From the NCBI RefSeq assembly GCF_002127215.1, contig NZ_NFUT01000001.1:248001-312000 (forward strand): 64,000 nucleotides of DNA. The letters are read 5' to 3'. This DNA comes from Hydrogenophaga sp. IBVHS2. GTDB lineage: Bacteria > Pseudomonadota > Gammaproteobacteria > Burkholderiales > Burkholderiaceae_C. Every line of letters starts with the position of its first letter. Position 1 is the stretch's first letter. Below are positions 8,655 through 19,546 of this stretch, one piece after another. Made by a program: the position numbers and the translations under genes. Under the pieces are notes generated by a model, which made no database searches, was not told where the DNA came from, and saw only the letters and a program-made list of their open reading frames with translations.

Positions 8655-9764
8655 TCAGCGCAGGTCGTCGGCCAGCACCTTGATGATGCGCTGGGCCGAG
8701 GGCGAGGCATCCGGCTGCCCCTGTGCGTTGAGCACCGACACGGTGGTGCTGTTGTCGTTGCTGCGCACCACCACGCGGTAGCGCTCCGGCTTGGACTCGG
8801 GCGTGGACGCGCCGAACATGCGGCTGATGAAGCCGGGCTTCTCGGTCTGCTTCATGGGCTCCACGTAGCGGACGAAGTAGGTGCCTTCGGTGCGGTTGCG
8901 GTCTTCCACCGTGAAGCCGGTGCGGTCCAGCGACAGGCCGACACGGCGCCAGGCGCGATCGAAGTTGTCGTTGAACTGCACCACCGGCACATTGTTGACC
9001 GTGGCCACCTTGGCGCTGGTGGCCACCGGTGCGCTGGCCGACAGGGCCTTGGCCTCGTTCTCGGCCACGCCCAGCTTGACCATCATGCGGCGCAGGAATT
9101 CGGCTTCCAGTTCGGGATCGGCCGGACGCGGCTGCCACACGGTCTGGTCCTTTTCCTTGGTGGAGTAGACCTCCACCATGCCCCGGTGGGTGACGAAGAT
9201 CTCGGTGCCGCCGGCGGCGTTGCGCTCCAGGCGGGTGCGGAACTTGTCGCGCTCGCCGGTGGAGTACAGGCTGTCGAAGATCTTGCCCAGGGCACTGCGG
9301 ATGAAGTCCTGCGGGATCTTGGCGCGGTTCTCGGCCCAGTCGGTTTCCATGATGCCCAGGGTTTCCTGGTCGAGCTCGAGCAGGAAACCGTTCTCCTGCC
9401 AGAAATCGCGCACCGGGCCCCAGAGCTGGTTGGCCGGTCGGTCGACCACCAGCCAGCGCTGGTTGCCGGCGCGCTCGATGCGCACGTCACCGATCTTGCT
9501 GGCCGCGGTGCCCACGGTGGCAGCGGCCGGCCGGGCGGCCTCGAAGCTGCTGGCCGACACGGCGGCGCCCGGCACGTTGTAGCGGTTCTCGCGCGAGAGC
9601 TGGGTCAGGTCGGGCGGCACGTCGAGGGTGCTGCCGCGCTGCGCGCTCTTGTAATCGATCTTGTCTTCCTTGAGCACGGAGCAGCCCGCCACCAGCAGGG
9701 TGGCTGCGGCCAGCAGGCCCAGACGGGGGAGGGAGTGGCGCATCGGACGGGAGGGGTGGGACAT
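8655..9764 (-). CDS. bamC: Outer membrane protein assembly factor BamC (NlpB)
   Basis: 369-aa lipoprotein of the BAM complex, which folds beta-barrels into the outer membrane. The signal peptide ends in the lipobox LVAG-Cys28. Next comes the unstructured BamC lasso region with DYKSAQRGSTLDVPPDLTQL, then two helix-grip domains (about 100-220 and 250-369). The gene follows dapA on the same strand, the standard dapA-bamC order. No Shine-Dalgarno sequence is clear: ATG 9764 was chosen, but ATG 9743 would still leave a complete signal peptide. Confidence 0.93.
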   Translation of the reverse strand: MSHPSRPMRHSLPRLGLLAAATLLVAGCSVLKEDKIDYKSAQRGSTLDVPPDLTQLSRENRYNVPGAAVSASSFEAARPAAATVGTAASKIGDVRIERAGNQRWLVVDRPANQLWGPVRDFWQENGFLLELDQETLGIMETDWAENRAKIPQDFIRSALGKIFDSLYSTGERDKFRTRLERNAAGGTEIFVTHRGMVEVYSTKEKDQTVWQPRPADPELEAEFLRRMMVKLGVAENEAKALSASAPVATSAKVATVNNVPVVQFNDNFDRAWRRVGLSLDRTGFTVEDRNRTEGTYFVRYVEPMKQTEKPGFISRMFGASTPESKPERYRVVVRSNDNSTTVSVLNAQGQPDASPSAQRIIKVLADDLR

Positions 9765-9809
9765 GGGTGGGTGGCTCGCGAACGGGAACACGGGAACGAA
9801 GGGGCCGGG

Positions 9810-10697
9810 TCAGGCGATCAGACCGCTGCTGCGCAGCGCGTCTTCGACACCCGGCACCAGGTGGCGCGACATCGGGGTGAGCGGCAGGCGCATGGTCTCG
9901 CCGCACAGGCCCATGCGGGCCATGGCCCACTTCAGGGGAATCGGGTTGGCTTCGACGAACAGGTGGCGGTGCACCGGCATCAGGCGGAACTGGATCTCCA
10001 TGGCGCGCTTCACGTCGCCGGCCAGGGCGGCCACGCACAGCTCGTGCATGGCGCGCGGCGCCACGTTGGCGGTCACGCTCACGTTGCCCTGACCGCCGCA
10101 CAGCATGAGGGCCACGGCGGTGGGGTCGTCGCCGGAGTACACGGCAAAGCCTTCGGGCTTCTCGCGGATCAGCCACTGCGCACGCTCGATGTTGCCGCTG
10201 GCTTCCTTGATGCCGACGATGCCCGGGATCTGCGCCAGCCGCAGGGCGGTGTCGACCGACATGTCGGCCACGGTGCGGCCGGGCACGTTGTAGAGCACCA
10301 CCGGCAGTTCACCGGTGGCTTCGGCGATCGCCTTGAAGTGCTGGTACTGGCCTTCCTGGGTCGGCTTGTTGTAGTAGGGCACCACCTGCAGCTGGCAGTC
10401 GGCGCCGACCTTGTGGGCAAACCGGGCGAGCTCGATGGCTTCGGCGGTGGAGTTGGCGCCGCAGCCGGCCATGATGGGCACCCGGCCTGCCGCCTGCTCC
10501 ACCGACACGCGGATGATCTCGCAGTGCTCTTCCACATTGACCGTGGGCGACTCGCCGGTGGTGCCCACGACGCCGATGCAGTCGGTGCCCTCGGCGATGT
10601 GCCAGTCGATCAGCTTGCGCAGGTTGGGGTAGTCGACGCTCCCGTCCTCATGGAAGGGGGTGGCCAGGGCGACGATGCTGCCGGTGATGGGTTTCAT
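9810..10697 (-). CDS. dapA: 4-hydroxy-tetrahydrodipicolinate synthase
   Basis: 295-aa class I aldolase that condenses pyruvate with aspartate semialdehyde in lysine and diaminopimelate synthesis. Active-site residues are in place: TTGES at 46-50, Tyr136 in YNVPGRT with Arg141, and the Schiff-base Lys164 in GIKEASG. The frame extends upstream, but ATG 10697 ([11 protein letters not shown]) is the family start. It is transcribed into bamC with a 45-base gap. Confidence 0.97.
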   Translation of the reverse strand: MKPITGSIVALATPFHEDGSVDYPNLRKLIDWHIAEGTDCIGVVGTTGESPTVNVEEHCEIIRVSVEQAAGRVPIMAGCGANSTAEAIELARFAHKVGADCQLQVVPYYNKPTQEGQYQHFKAIAEATGELPVVLYNVPGRTVADMSVDTALRLAQIPGIVGIKEASGNIERAQWLIREKPEGFAVYSGDDPTAVALMLCGGQGNVSVTANVAPRAMHELCVAALAGDVKRAMEIQFRLMPVHRHLFVEANPIPLKWAMARMGLCGETMRLPLTPMSRHLVPGVEDALRSSGLIA

Positions 10698-10780
10698 GGC
10701 GGAAAGCGGTTGGGCTGTACGGTTCGACGCCGGTGGGGGCCGCGGGCCGATCCCGGGGGCCACGGGGGCGATCCGGCATT

Positions 10781-11335
10781 CTACCCAGCGGGATCGAGGC
10801 GCCGACGCTGACCGGCTCCCGGTTCGGCAGGGTCTTCCCGCAGGGCCACCACGCGCTGCACGAAGCGGGCCGGCTCCGGCAGGAAACCATCCTCGTAGCC
10901 CACCACCCGAAGATCCTCGCAGACCCGCAGAAGTTCGCCGGGCTGGAGCAGGAAGTCAGGCCGCGAAGGTCGGCCCACCTGGGCATGCTCGATGCCGAAG
11001 GTCTCGTAGATCAGCACGCCGCCCGGTGCCACGCTGGCCACGATGGCGGGCAGCAGTGGCCGCCACAGGTAGTTGGTGACCACGACGCCGCCGAAGCGCT
11101 GTCCCGGCAGCGGCCACGGCCCGTTCTCGATGTCGGCCAGCACCGCCCGGCCCAGCGGGCCCACGGCCTCGATGGCGGCCGGATCGCGGTCAATGCCGGT
11201 GACCGGGTGGCCCAGGCCGGCCAGGTGCCGCATGTGCCGCCCGTGACCGCAGGCCACATCGAGCACCGGGCTGCCGGCGGGAATCAGGTGGGCCCATCGC
11301 CGCACCCACGGCGAGGGCGCTTCGGTGCCGTGCAT
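10781..11335 (-). CDS. Class I SAM-dependent methyltransferase (TehB/UbiE-like)
   Basis: 184-aa methyltransferase domain with SAM motif [12 protein letters not shown] at 24-34, the acidic strand end GIDRD, and a [12 protein letters not shown] motif IV region. Substrate is unknown; size and the HGRH variant recall small TehB-like enzymes. Its ATG overlaps the stop of the 46-aa membrane protein by one base (TGATG), and that in turn overlaps the MFS transporter, so the three are one translational unit. Detoxification plus export is a reasonable but unproven reading. Confidence 0.82.
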   Translation of the reverse strand: MHGTEAPSPWVRRWAHLIPAGSPVLDVACGHGRHMRHLAGLGHPVTGIDRDPAAIEAVGPLGRAVLADIENGPWPLPGQRFGGVVVTNYLWRPLLPAIVASVAPGGVLIYETFGIEHAQVGRPSRPDFLLQPGELLRVCEDLRVVGYEDGFLPEPARFVQRVVALREDPAEPGAGQRRRLDPAG

Positions 11336-11475
11336 CAGAAGCAGCTCCAGAGCTGGTCGGCCAGATGGACCATGAAGTCCGCTCGGGTGTAGAGGGCCAG
11401 TGTGGCGAGCAGGATCGCACCCGCCCCGGCGGCCATCAGCAGGCGCCCGAGCAGCGGGGTGGCATGCCGCTTCAT
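11335..11475 (-). CDS. Small membrane protein of 46 residues
   Basis: Short ORF starting MKRHATPLLGRLL, with one hydrophobic helix (about residues 9-28, AAGAGAILLATLALYT), then a conserved-looking amphipathic tail ADFMVHLADQLWSCF. Its ATG overlaps the MFS stop by four bases and its stop overlaps the methyltransferase start by one base, strong evidence of translation. The tail resembles small proteins I recall beside such transporters in Burkholderiales. It may be an accessory subunit; function is unknown. Confidence 0.68.
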   Translation of the reverse strand: MKRHATPLLGRLLMAAGAGAILLATLALYTRADFMVHLADQLWSCF

Positions 11476-12695
11476 GCCGAGGCTCCGGCCGGGCTCGGGC
11501 CGCGGGCGATCGGTGCTTCGCGCACCGGCAGGTTGATCAGCCCGGCGAACACGCCCAGCGCGATGGAGATGTACCAGACGACGTCGTAGCTGCCGGTCTG
11601 GTCGTACAGCACACCGCCCAGCCACACGCCCATGAAGCTGCCGATCTGGTGGCTGAAGAACACGAAACCGCCCAGCATGGACAGGTGCGCCACGCCGAAG
11701 ATCTGCGCCACCGTGGCATTGGTGGGCGGCACGGTGGAGAGCCACAGCAGGCCCATGACCGCCGAGAAGATGTAGACGCTGGTGGGCGACAGCGGGGCCC
11801 ACAGGAAGACGGCGATCACCACCGCGCGGGCAAAGTAGATGAAGGCCAGGATGTGCTTCTTGGCCATGCGCTGGCCCAGCGAGCCGGCCATGTAGGTGCC
11901 CACCACGTTGAACAGGCCGATGAGCGCCAGCGCATAGCTGGCCACCTGGGGCGACAGGCCGTTGTCCTTGAGGTAGCTGGGCATGTGCACGCCGATGAAC
12001 ACCACCTGGAAGCCGCACACGAAGTAGCCCGCCATCAACAGCTGGAAGCTGCGGTAACCGAAGGCCTCGCGCAGGGCCTGGGCGATGGTCTGTTCGCGCT
12101 TCGGTGCCTGGCCGGCGGCAAAGCCGGGTTCCCTCAGGCCCCAGGCCAGCGGCGCGATCAGCAGCACCGCCACGCCCAGCACCAGCAGCGCGTTCTGCCA
12201 GCCCAGCTGGGCAATCAGCGCACCTTCCACCGGCACCATCAGGAACTGGCCGAACGAGCCGGCGGCCGCCGCCACGCCCATGGCCCACGACCGTTTCTCG
12301 GCCGGGATCTGCCGGCCGATCACGCCGTAGATGACCGCATAGGTGGTGCCGGCCTGTGCCGCGCCGATCAGCACGCCGGTGGTCAGGGCAAAGGCCAGCG
12401 GCGTGGTGGTGAGCGCCATGCCGGCCAGACCCAGGCCATAGAGGACGGACCCGCCGACCAGCACCCGGAAGGCGCCGAACCGGTCGGCCGCCATGCCGGC
12501 GAAGATGCCGCAGAAACCCCAGGCCAGGTTCTGGATGGCCAGCGCAAACGCAAAGTTCTCGCGCGTCCAGCCCTGGGCCTGGGTGATGGGCTGCAGCCAC
12601 AGACCGAAACCGTGGCGGATGCCCATCGACAGCGTGACGATGAGCGCGCCGCAGGCCAGCACCTGCAGGGGAGAGAGGCGAGGGGTGGACGTCAT
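11472..12695 (-). CDS. Major facilitator superfamily transporter
   Basis: 407-aa protein with about 12 hydrophobic segments split into two six-helix halves around a hydrophilic loop (about 205-225, PGFAAGQAPKREQT). An MFS motif A-like GMAADRFGAFRVLVGG lies between helices 2 and 3, with a weaker copy GSLGQRMAKKH in the second half. Resemblance is to monocarboxylate/oxalate-formate type carriers (GIRHGFGLWLQPI at the first helix), but the substrate cannot be named. First gene of a three-gene overlapping unit, divergent from parE. Confidence 0.9.
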   Translation of the reverse strand: MTSTPRLSPLQVLACGALIVTLSMGIRHGFGLWLQPITQAQGWTRENFAFALAIQNLAWGFCGIFAGMAADRFGAFRVLVGGSVLYGLGLAGMALTTTPLAFALTTGVLIGAAQAGTTYAVIYGVIGRQIPAEKRSWAMGVAAAAGSFGQFLMVPVEGALIAQLGWQNALLVLGVAVLLIAPLAWGLREPGFAAGQAPKREQTIAQALREAFGYRSFQLLMAGYFVCGFQVVFIGVHMPSYLKDNGLSPQVASYALALIGLFNVVGTYMAGSLGQRMAKKHILAFIYFARAVVIAVFLWAPLSPTSVYIFSAVMGLLWLSTVPPTNATVAQIFGVAHLSMLGGFVFFSHQIGSFMGVWLGGVLYDQTGSYDVVWYISIALGVFAGLINLPVREAPIARGPSPAGASA

Positions 12696-12789
12696 CCCGC
12701 GATTGTGCCGCGCCGCAGCATGGCGCGTGTGTCGCCGGTGCTGCGGTCGAGGTCTGGATGGATATCCAGTGTTTTGGGGCCAAGGTGCT

Positions 12790-12795
12790 TACAAT
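12790..12795 (+). promoter_or_regulatory. Possible -10 hexamer (TACAAT) of parE
   Basis: TACAAT, a near-consensus -10 in otherwise GC-rich DNA, sits 8 bases before the parE ATG. No good -35 is visible at 16-18 bases upstream. No Shine-Dalgarno sequence fits between it and the start, so the transcript would be leaderless or nearly so. Confidence 0.35.
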
Positions 12796-12803
12796 CCGCG
12801 CCC

Positions 12804-14770
12804 ATGGCAAACACCCCTTCGACCTATTCCGAAGGCTCCATCCGCGTCCTCAAGGGGCTGGAGCCGGTCAAGCAGCGGCCGGGCATGTACACCCGCACCG
12901 ACAACCCGCTGCACATCATCCAGGAAGTGCTCGACAACGCGGCCGACGAGGCCCTGGCCGGGCATGGCAAGAAGATCAAGGTCACCCTGCATGCCGACGG
13001 CTCGGTCAGCGTGGAGGACGACGGCCGGGGCATTCCCTTCGGCCTGCACCCCGAGGAAAACGCGCCGGTGGTGGAGCTGGTGTTCACCCGGCTGCATGCC
13101 GGCGGCAAGTTCGACAAGGGCAAGGGCGGGGCCTACAGCTTCTCCGGCGGTCTGCATGGCGTGGGCGTGAGCGTCACCAACGCGCTGTCGACCCGGCTGG
13201 AGGTGACCAGTTTCCGCGACGGCCAGGTGGCGCGGCTGGCCTTCGGCGGTGGCGACGTGACCGAGCCGCTGCAGGTGGCCCCGCGCGGCGAGGGTGACCG
13301 CAAGCAGGGCACCACGGTGCGCGCCTGGCCCGACCCGAAGTACTTCGACTCCGCGGCCCTGCCCCTCGGCGAGCTCACCCACCTGCTGCGCAGCAAGGCG
13401 GTGCTGATGCCGGGCGTGCAGGTGACGCTGGTCAACGAGAAGACCAAAGACACCCAGAGCTGGCTCTACAAGGGCGGCCTGCGCGACTACCTGCAGCAGA
13501 CCCTGAGCGCCGATCCGGTGATTCCGCTGTTCGAGGGCGAGGGCTATGCCGACAGCCGCGACGACAGCTTTGCCGAGGGCGAGGGTGCGGCCTGGTGCGT
13601 GGCCTTCACCGAAGACGGCGCCCCGGTGCGCGAAAGCTACGTCAACCTCATCCCCACCAGCGCCGGCGGCACCCACGACAGCGGCCTGCGCGACGGTCTG
13701 TTCCAGGCGGTCAAGGGCTTCATCGAGCTGCATGCGCTGCTGCCCAAGGGCGTCAAGCTGCTGCCCGAAGACGTGTTCGCCCGCGCCTCGTATGTGCTCA
13801 GCGCCAAGGTGCTGGACCCGCAGTTCCAGGGCCAGGTGAAGGAACGGCTGAACTCGCGCGATGCGGTGCGGCTGGTGTCGGCCTATGTGAAGCCGGCGCT
13901 CGAGCTCTGGCTCAACCAGCATGTGGACTACGGCCGGAAGCTGGCCGAACTCGCCATCAAGGCAGCCCAGACCCGCCAGCGCGCCGGCCAGAAGGTGGAA
14001 AAGCGCAAGGGCAGCGGCGTGGCGGTGCTGCCCGGCAAGCTGACCGACTGCGAGAGCCGCGACATTGCGCACAACGAGGTCTTTCTGGTCGAGGGCGATT
14101 CGGCCGGCGGCAGCGCCAAGATGGGCCGCGACAAGGAATGCCAGGCCATCCTGCCGTTGCGCGGCAAGGTGCTCAACACCTGGGAGGTCGAGCGCGACCG
14201 GCTGTTTGCCAACACCGAGATCCACGACATCGCGGTGGCCATCGGCGTGGACCCGCACGGCCCGAACGACACGCCCGACCTGTCCGGCCTGCGCTACGGC
14301 AAGGTCTGCATCCTGTCGGACGCCGACGTGGACGGCTCGCACATCCAGGTGCTGCTGCTGACCCTGTTCTTCCGCCACTTTCCCAAGCTGATCGAGGCCG
14401 GCCATGTGTATGTGGCCCGCCCGCCGCTGTTCCGGGTGGACATCCCGGCGCGCGGCAAGAAGCCGGCGGCCAAGCAGTACGCGCTGGACGAAGCCGAGCT
14501 GCAGTCCATCCTGGACAAGGCCGCCAAGGACGGCGTGGCGCGCGAGAAGTGCCAGATCAGCCGCTTCAAGGGCCTGGGCGAGATGAGCGCCGAACAGCTC
14601 TGGGACACCACCCTCAACCCCGACACCCGCCGCCTCATGCCGGTCACCCTGGGGGGCCGCGACTTCGCCGGCACCGAGGCCCTGATCGGCCAGCTCATGG
14701 GCAAGGGCGAGGCCGCTGCGCGGCGTGACCTGATGGAACTGCATGGCGACTCGGTGGAGATCGATATCTG

Positions 14771-14771
<1 letters not shown>
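12804..14771 (+). CDS. parE: DNA topoisomerase IV subunit B
   Basis: 655-aa ATPase and TOPRIM subunit of topoisomerase IV, which decatenates daughter chromosomes. The GHKL ATP site has the helix [13 protein letters not shown] (Asn45) and DDGRGIPFG. The TOPRIM metal residues are Glu430 in EGDSAGG and Asp506, Asp508 and Asp510 in SDADVDGSH. The frame is open for over a kilobase upstream, but the protein homologous to ParE begins at ATG 12804. The stop overlaps the parC start by one base. Confidence 0.97.
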
Positions 14772-17116
<2,345 letters not shown>

Positions 17117-17125
17117 GCCTTCGAC

Positions 17126-17785
17126 TCAGGGCACCGGCTTGCCGGTGTAGCGGGGGCCGGGCAGCAGGGCGTTCGGTCCTCGCACCTGGAACAGCCTGGC
17201 TGCGGCCACCCCGGCCAGCTGGTGACTCTGCTCGCCCACGTGGCTGGCCACCTGCTGGATCACAGCCGACAGCAGCATGCCGACCAGTCCCTGGTTGCCG
17301 TTGTCCTTGCCTTCGTCGCTCGACGCCTGGGCCTGGCCTTCCCACAACAGCGCTCCGGTGCGGCCGTCGACCAGGCGGGCCTGCACCTTCACCGCCGTGG
17401 TGCTGCCGATGATGTAGTAGGTTGCACCGTAGCTGGTCACATTCAGATAGAGCACCGCGTCGGCGTGAAAGTATTCATGCAGCCGCTGGAGCGGCAGTGC
17501 ATGGATGTCTTCGGGCTGGGTCAGGCCGTTCTGGCGGAAGGTCTCATCCACCAGGCTGACCGGCATCACGTAGTAGCCGGTTTCTGCCAGCGGGCGGGTG
17601 GTCACCGCGAGCACGCTGGACGAGGCCGTGACATCGTGGGTGGTGTTGAGCGGCGGCAGCACGAGGATGGAGGCGGGGCGGGCCTCGCGCAGGGCTGTCT
17701 GGTCGCGGGGTGCGGGTGCAGCGCAACCGCCCAGCCAGAGCGTCAGCCAGGTGGCCGACAGGACCATGAGGCATCGGCGGGTCAT
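17126..17785 (-). CDS. Lipoprotein, DUF799/GNA1162 family
   Basis: 219-aa predicted lipoprotein: a hydrophobic signal starting MTRRCLMVL, lipobox LGG-Cys, then a TolB-like domain with SILVLPPLNTTHDV and GYYVMPVSLVDETF. This matches the DUF799 family that includes the neisserial surface lipoprotein GNA1162. It is the last gene of a three-gene unit in which every junction overlaps by four bases (CsgG-like, DUF4810, DUF799). The family's biochemical role is unknown to me; envelope or outer-membrane export is the usual guess. Confidence 0.85.
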   Translation of the reverse strand: MTRRCLMVLSATWLTLWLGGCAAPAPRDQTALREARPASILVLPPLNTTHDVTASSSVLAVTTRPLAETGYYVMPVSLVDETFRQNGLTQPEDIHALPLQRLHEYFHADAVLYLNVTSYGATYYIIGSTTAVKVQARLVDGRTGALLWEGQAQASSDEGKDNGNQGLVGMLLSAVIQQVASHVGEQSHQLAGVAAARLFQVRGPNALLPGPRYTGKPVP

Positions 17786-18153
17786 GGCTTGGGCCCCTTC
17801 ATGCGGGACAACAGGCGGTCCATGAAACCGGTGCTCTCGGGGAACAGCGCTTTCTCCTGCTGCAGACCCTGGGCCATGCGGTCGTCCTGACCGATCTGGC
17901 CGTACAGCAGGCCCAGGTGGGCGTTCACGCCGGGCGGTACGCGGTCGCCACGCGCCTGGGTCTGTTGCAGATCGGCTTCCAGTGCCTGGATCTGGGCGGT
18001 CGGGTCTTCCCCCTTGAAGTGCCGCCAGAGCTGCTGCTGGTAGCTGCCCCAGCGGTAGGTGTCGGGTTGGGCGGTGGCCAGGCAGCCGCACAGGGGAAGG
18101 GCGAGCAGGGTCATGGCGGAGCGCTGCAACGCCGTGGATATGCATGGCTTCAT
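17782..18153 (-). CDS. Small lipoprotein, DUF4810 family
   Basis: 123-aa lipoprotein with lipobox LCG-Cys and the family signature YRWGSYQQQLWRHFKG soon after the mature N-terminus. It then has TPR-like helices (PPGVNAHLGLLYGQIG, QEKALFPESTGFMDRL). ATG 18153 overlaps the CsgG-like stop by four bases, and the gene's stop overlaps the DUF799 start by four bases, so the three products are probably made in fixed ratio and form a complex. Confidence 0.83.
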   Translation of the reverse strand: MKPCISTALQRSAMTLLALPLCGCLATAQPDTYRWGSYQQQLWRHFKGEDPTAQIQALEADLQQTQARGDRVPPGVNAHLGLLYGQIGQDDRMAQGLQQEKALFPESTGFMDRLLSRMKGPKP

Positions 18154-18872
18154 GGGCGCTGGCCCCTGGACGACGGTTGCCACAGATCGGCCTCGAGCCC
18201 GTCCACCAGGCGGTCCACCGCCTCGCGGATGGCCAGATCCAGCACCTTGCCGTTGAGCGTGGCGTCGTAGCTGGCGGTACCGCCAAAGCCCACGATCTCG
18301 CGGTTGGACAGGCTGTACTCGCCCGCGCCCTGCGACGAGAACACCACCTCGCCGGTGGCGGTGCGCACCACGTTGAGCCCTACCTTGGCGTAGGCCACCT
18401 GGGTCTTTCCCTTGCCCAGGATGCCGAACAGCTGGTGATCGCCGGTCTGCTTGCGACCGAACTCGGTCACATCGCCGGTGATGACGAACTCCGCCGCCTT
18501 GAGCTGCTGCGCCTGGCCCGCGATGCGCGCTTCCTGGCCGGTTTCACTCAGGTTGTCCCGGTCCAGCACATTGAAGCGCCCGGACTGTTGCAGGTGCCCG
18601 ACCAGGATGGTGCGGGACTGACCGCCCAGGCGGTCCACGCCGTCGGAGAAGGCGCCGCGCAGGAAGGTGGATCGGTTGTCGAATTTGCCCACCGACACCG
18701 GGACGCGCGGGCCGCGCGGCGCGGTGCGCGTGGCCTGCACCTGTGGCGTGACCAGGGCCTGGTGGCTTTCGGTGGCGCAGCCGGGCAGCAAGGCTGCTGC
18801 GCCGAGGCTGGCGCCGGCCAGCAACGACCGACGCAGCAGCTGACGTCGATCGGGGGAAGGGGGTGTTGGCAT
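18150..18872 (-). CDS. CsgG/HfaB-type outer-membrane lipoprotein
   Basis: 240-aa lipoprotein of the CsgG family. It has a Tat/Sec-like signal with RRQLLRRSLLAG, lipobox LPG-Cys, and CsgG-fold blocks VSVGKFDNRS, VGHLQQSGRFNVLDRDNL, FVITGDVTEFG and VGLNVVRTATGEVVFSSQG. CsgG proper forms a curli export pore. Here no curli genes (csgA, B, E, F) are present, and the protein is instead the first gene of the conserved CsgG-DUF4810-DUF799 triplet. Start ATG 18872 is preceded by GGAG. Confidence 0.87.
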   Translation of the reverse strand: MPTPPSPDRRQLLRRSLLAGASLGAAALLPGCATESHQALVTPQVQATRTAPRGPRVPVSVGKFDNRSTFLRGAFSDGVDRLGGQSRTILVGHLQQSGRFNVLDRDNLSETGQEARIAGQAQQLKAAEFVITGDVTEFGRKQTGDHQLFGILGKGKTQVAYAKVGLNVVRTATGEVVFSSQGAGEYSLSNREIVGFGGTASYDATLNGKVLDLAIREAVDRLVDGLEADLWQPSSRGQRP

Positions 18873-18954
18873 GGAACGCTCCGGGTAGGCCCGACATGGG
18901 CGGAGCGATTCCATCACCGGCCCCCGGGCCATACCCGGGGGTGGATGAGGCCGG

Positions 18955-19422
18955 TCAGCCGATCTCGGCGATCAGCTCGATCTCCACACAGGCGCCCATC
19001 GGAATCTGGGCGACGCCGAAGGCGCTGCGCGCATGGGCGCCGGCCGGGCCGAACACCTCGCCGAACAGTTCGCTGGCGCCGTTGGTGACCAGGTGCTGCT
19101 CGGTGTAGCTGCCGGTGCTGTTGACCAGGCTCATCACCTTGACGATGCGGCGCACGTCGTCGAGCGTCTTGCCGCTGGCCTGGCAGGCGGCGTGCAGCGT
19201 GCCCATGAGGTCGATGGCGATGGCGCGAGCGGCGGCCTTGCCTTGTTCGGTGGTCATGTCGGCACCGAGCTGGCCGACCCAGGGTTTGCCGTCGCGCCGG
19301 GCGATGTGGCCGCTCAGAAAGATCAGCGACCCGGTCTGCACGAAGGGCACATAGGCCGCGGCGGGCACCGCCACCGGCGGCAGGGTGATGCCGAGCTGAC
19401 CCAGCTTGTCGTAAACGCTCAT
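18955..19422 (-). CDS. RidA family protein (YjgF/YER057c/UK114)
   Basis: 155-aa member of the RidA superfamily, longer than archetypal RidA (about 128 aa). Landmarks are PFVQTGSLIFLSGHIAR, DVRRIVKVMSLVNS and the C-terminal ARSAFGVAQIPMGACVEIE. RidA proteins deaminate reactive enamine/imine intermediates; this longer subgroup may have another activity. A perfect AAGGAGG precedes ATG 19422, which fixes the start. It diverges from comEC. Confidence 0.88.
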   Translation of the reverse strand: MSVYDKLGQLGITLPPVAVPAAAYVPFVQTGSLIFLSGHIARRDGKPWVGQLGADMTTEQGKAAARAIAIDLMGTLHAACQASGKTLDDVRRIVKVMSLVNSTGSYTEQHLVTNGASELFGEVFGPAGAHARSAFGVAQIPMGACVEIELIAEIG

Positions 19423-19546
19423 GAAGCCTCCTTGAAAACAGCCGGCCATTCTAGGGCGGTGCTGCCCGGGGTAAGGCCCGACAGCCCCGGATAGGGTCGC
19501 GGGCGCCCGGCGGGCGTGCGGGCGGCATCGGGGACCGGAGGCAGAG

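Noticed and set aside
11400..12803. Upstream extension of the parE frame by over 460 codons
   Set aside because: The extension runs antisense through the MFS gene and has no family similarity; ParE homology begins at ATG 12804.
18150..18872. Curli export system
   Set aside because: Only the CsgG-like protein is present; no csgA, csgB, csgE or csgF. The partners are DUF4810 and DUF799 proteins instead.
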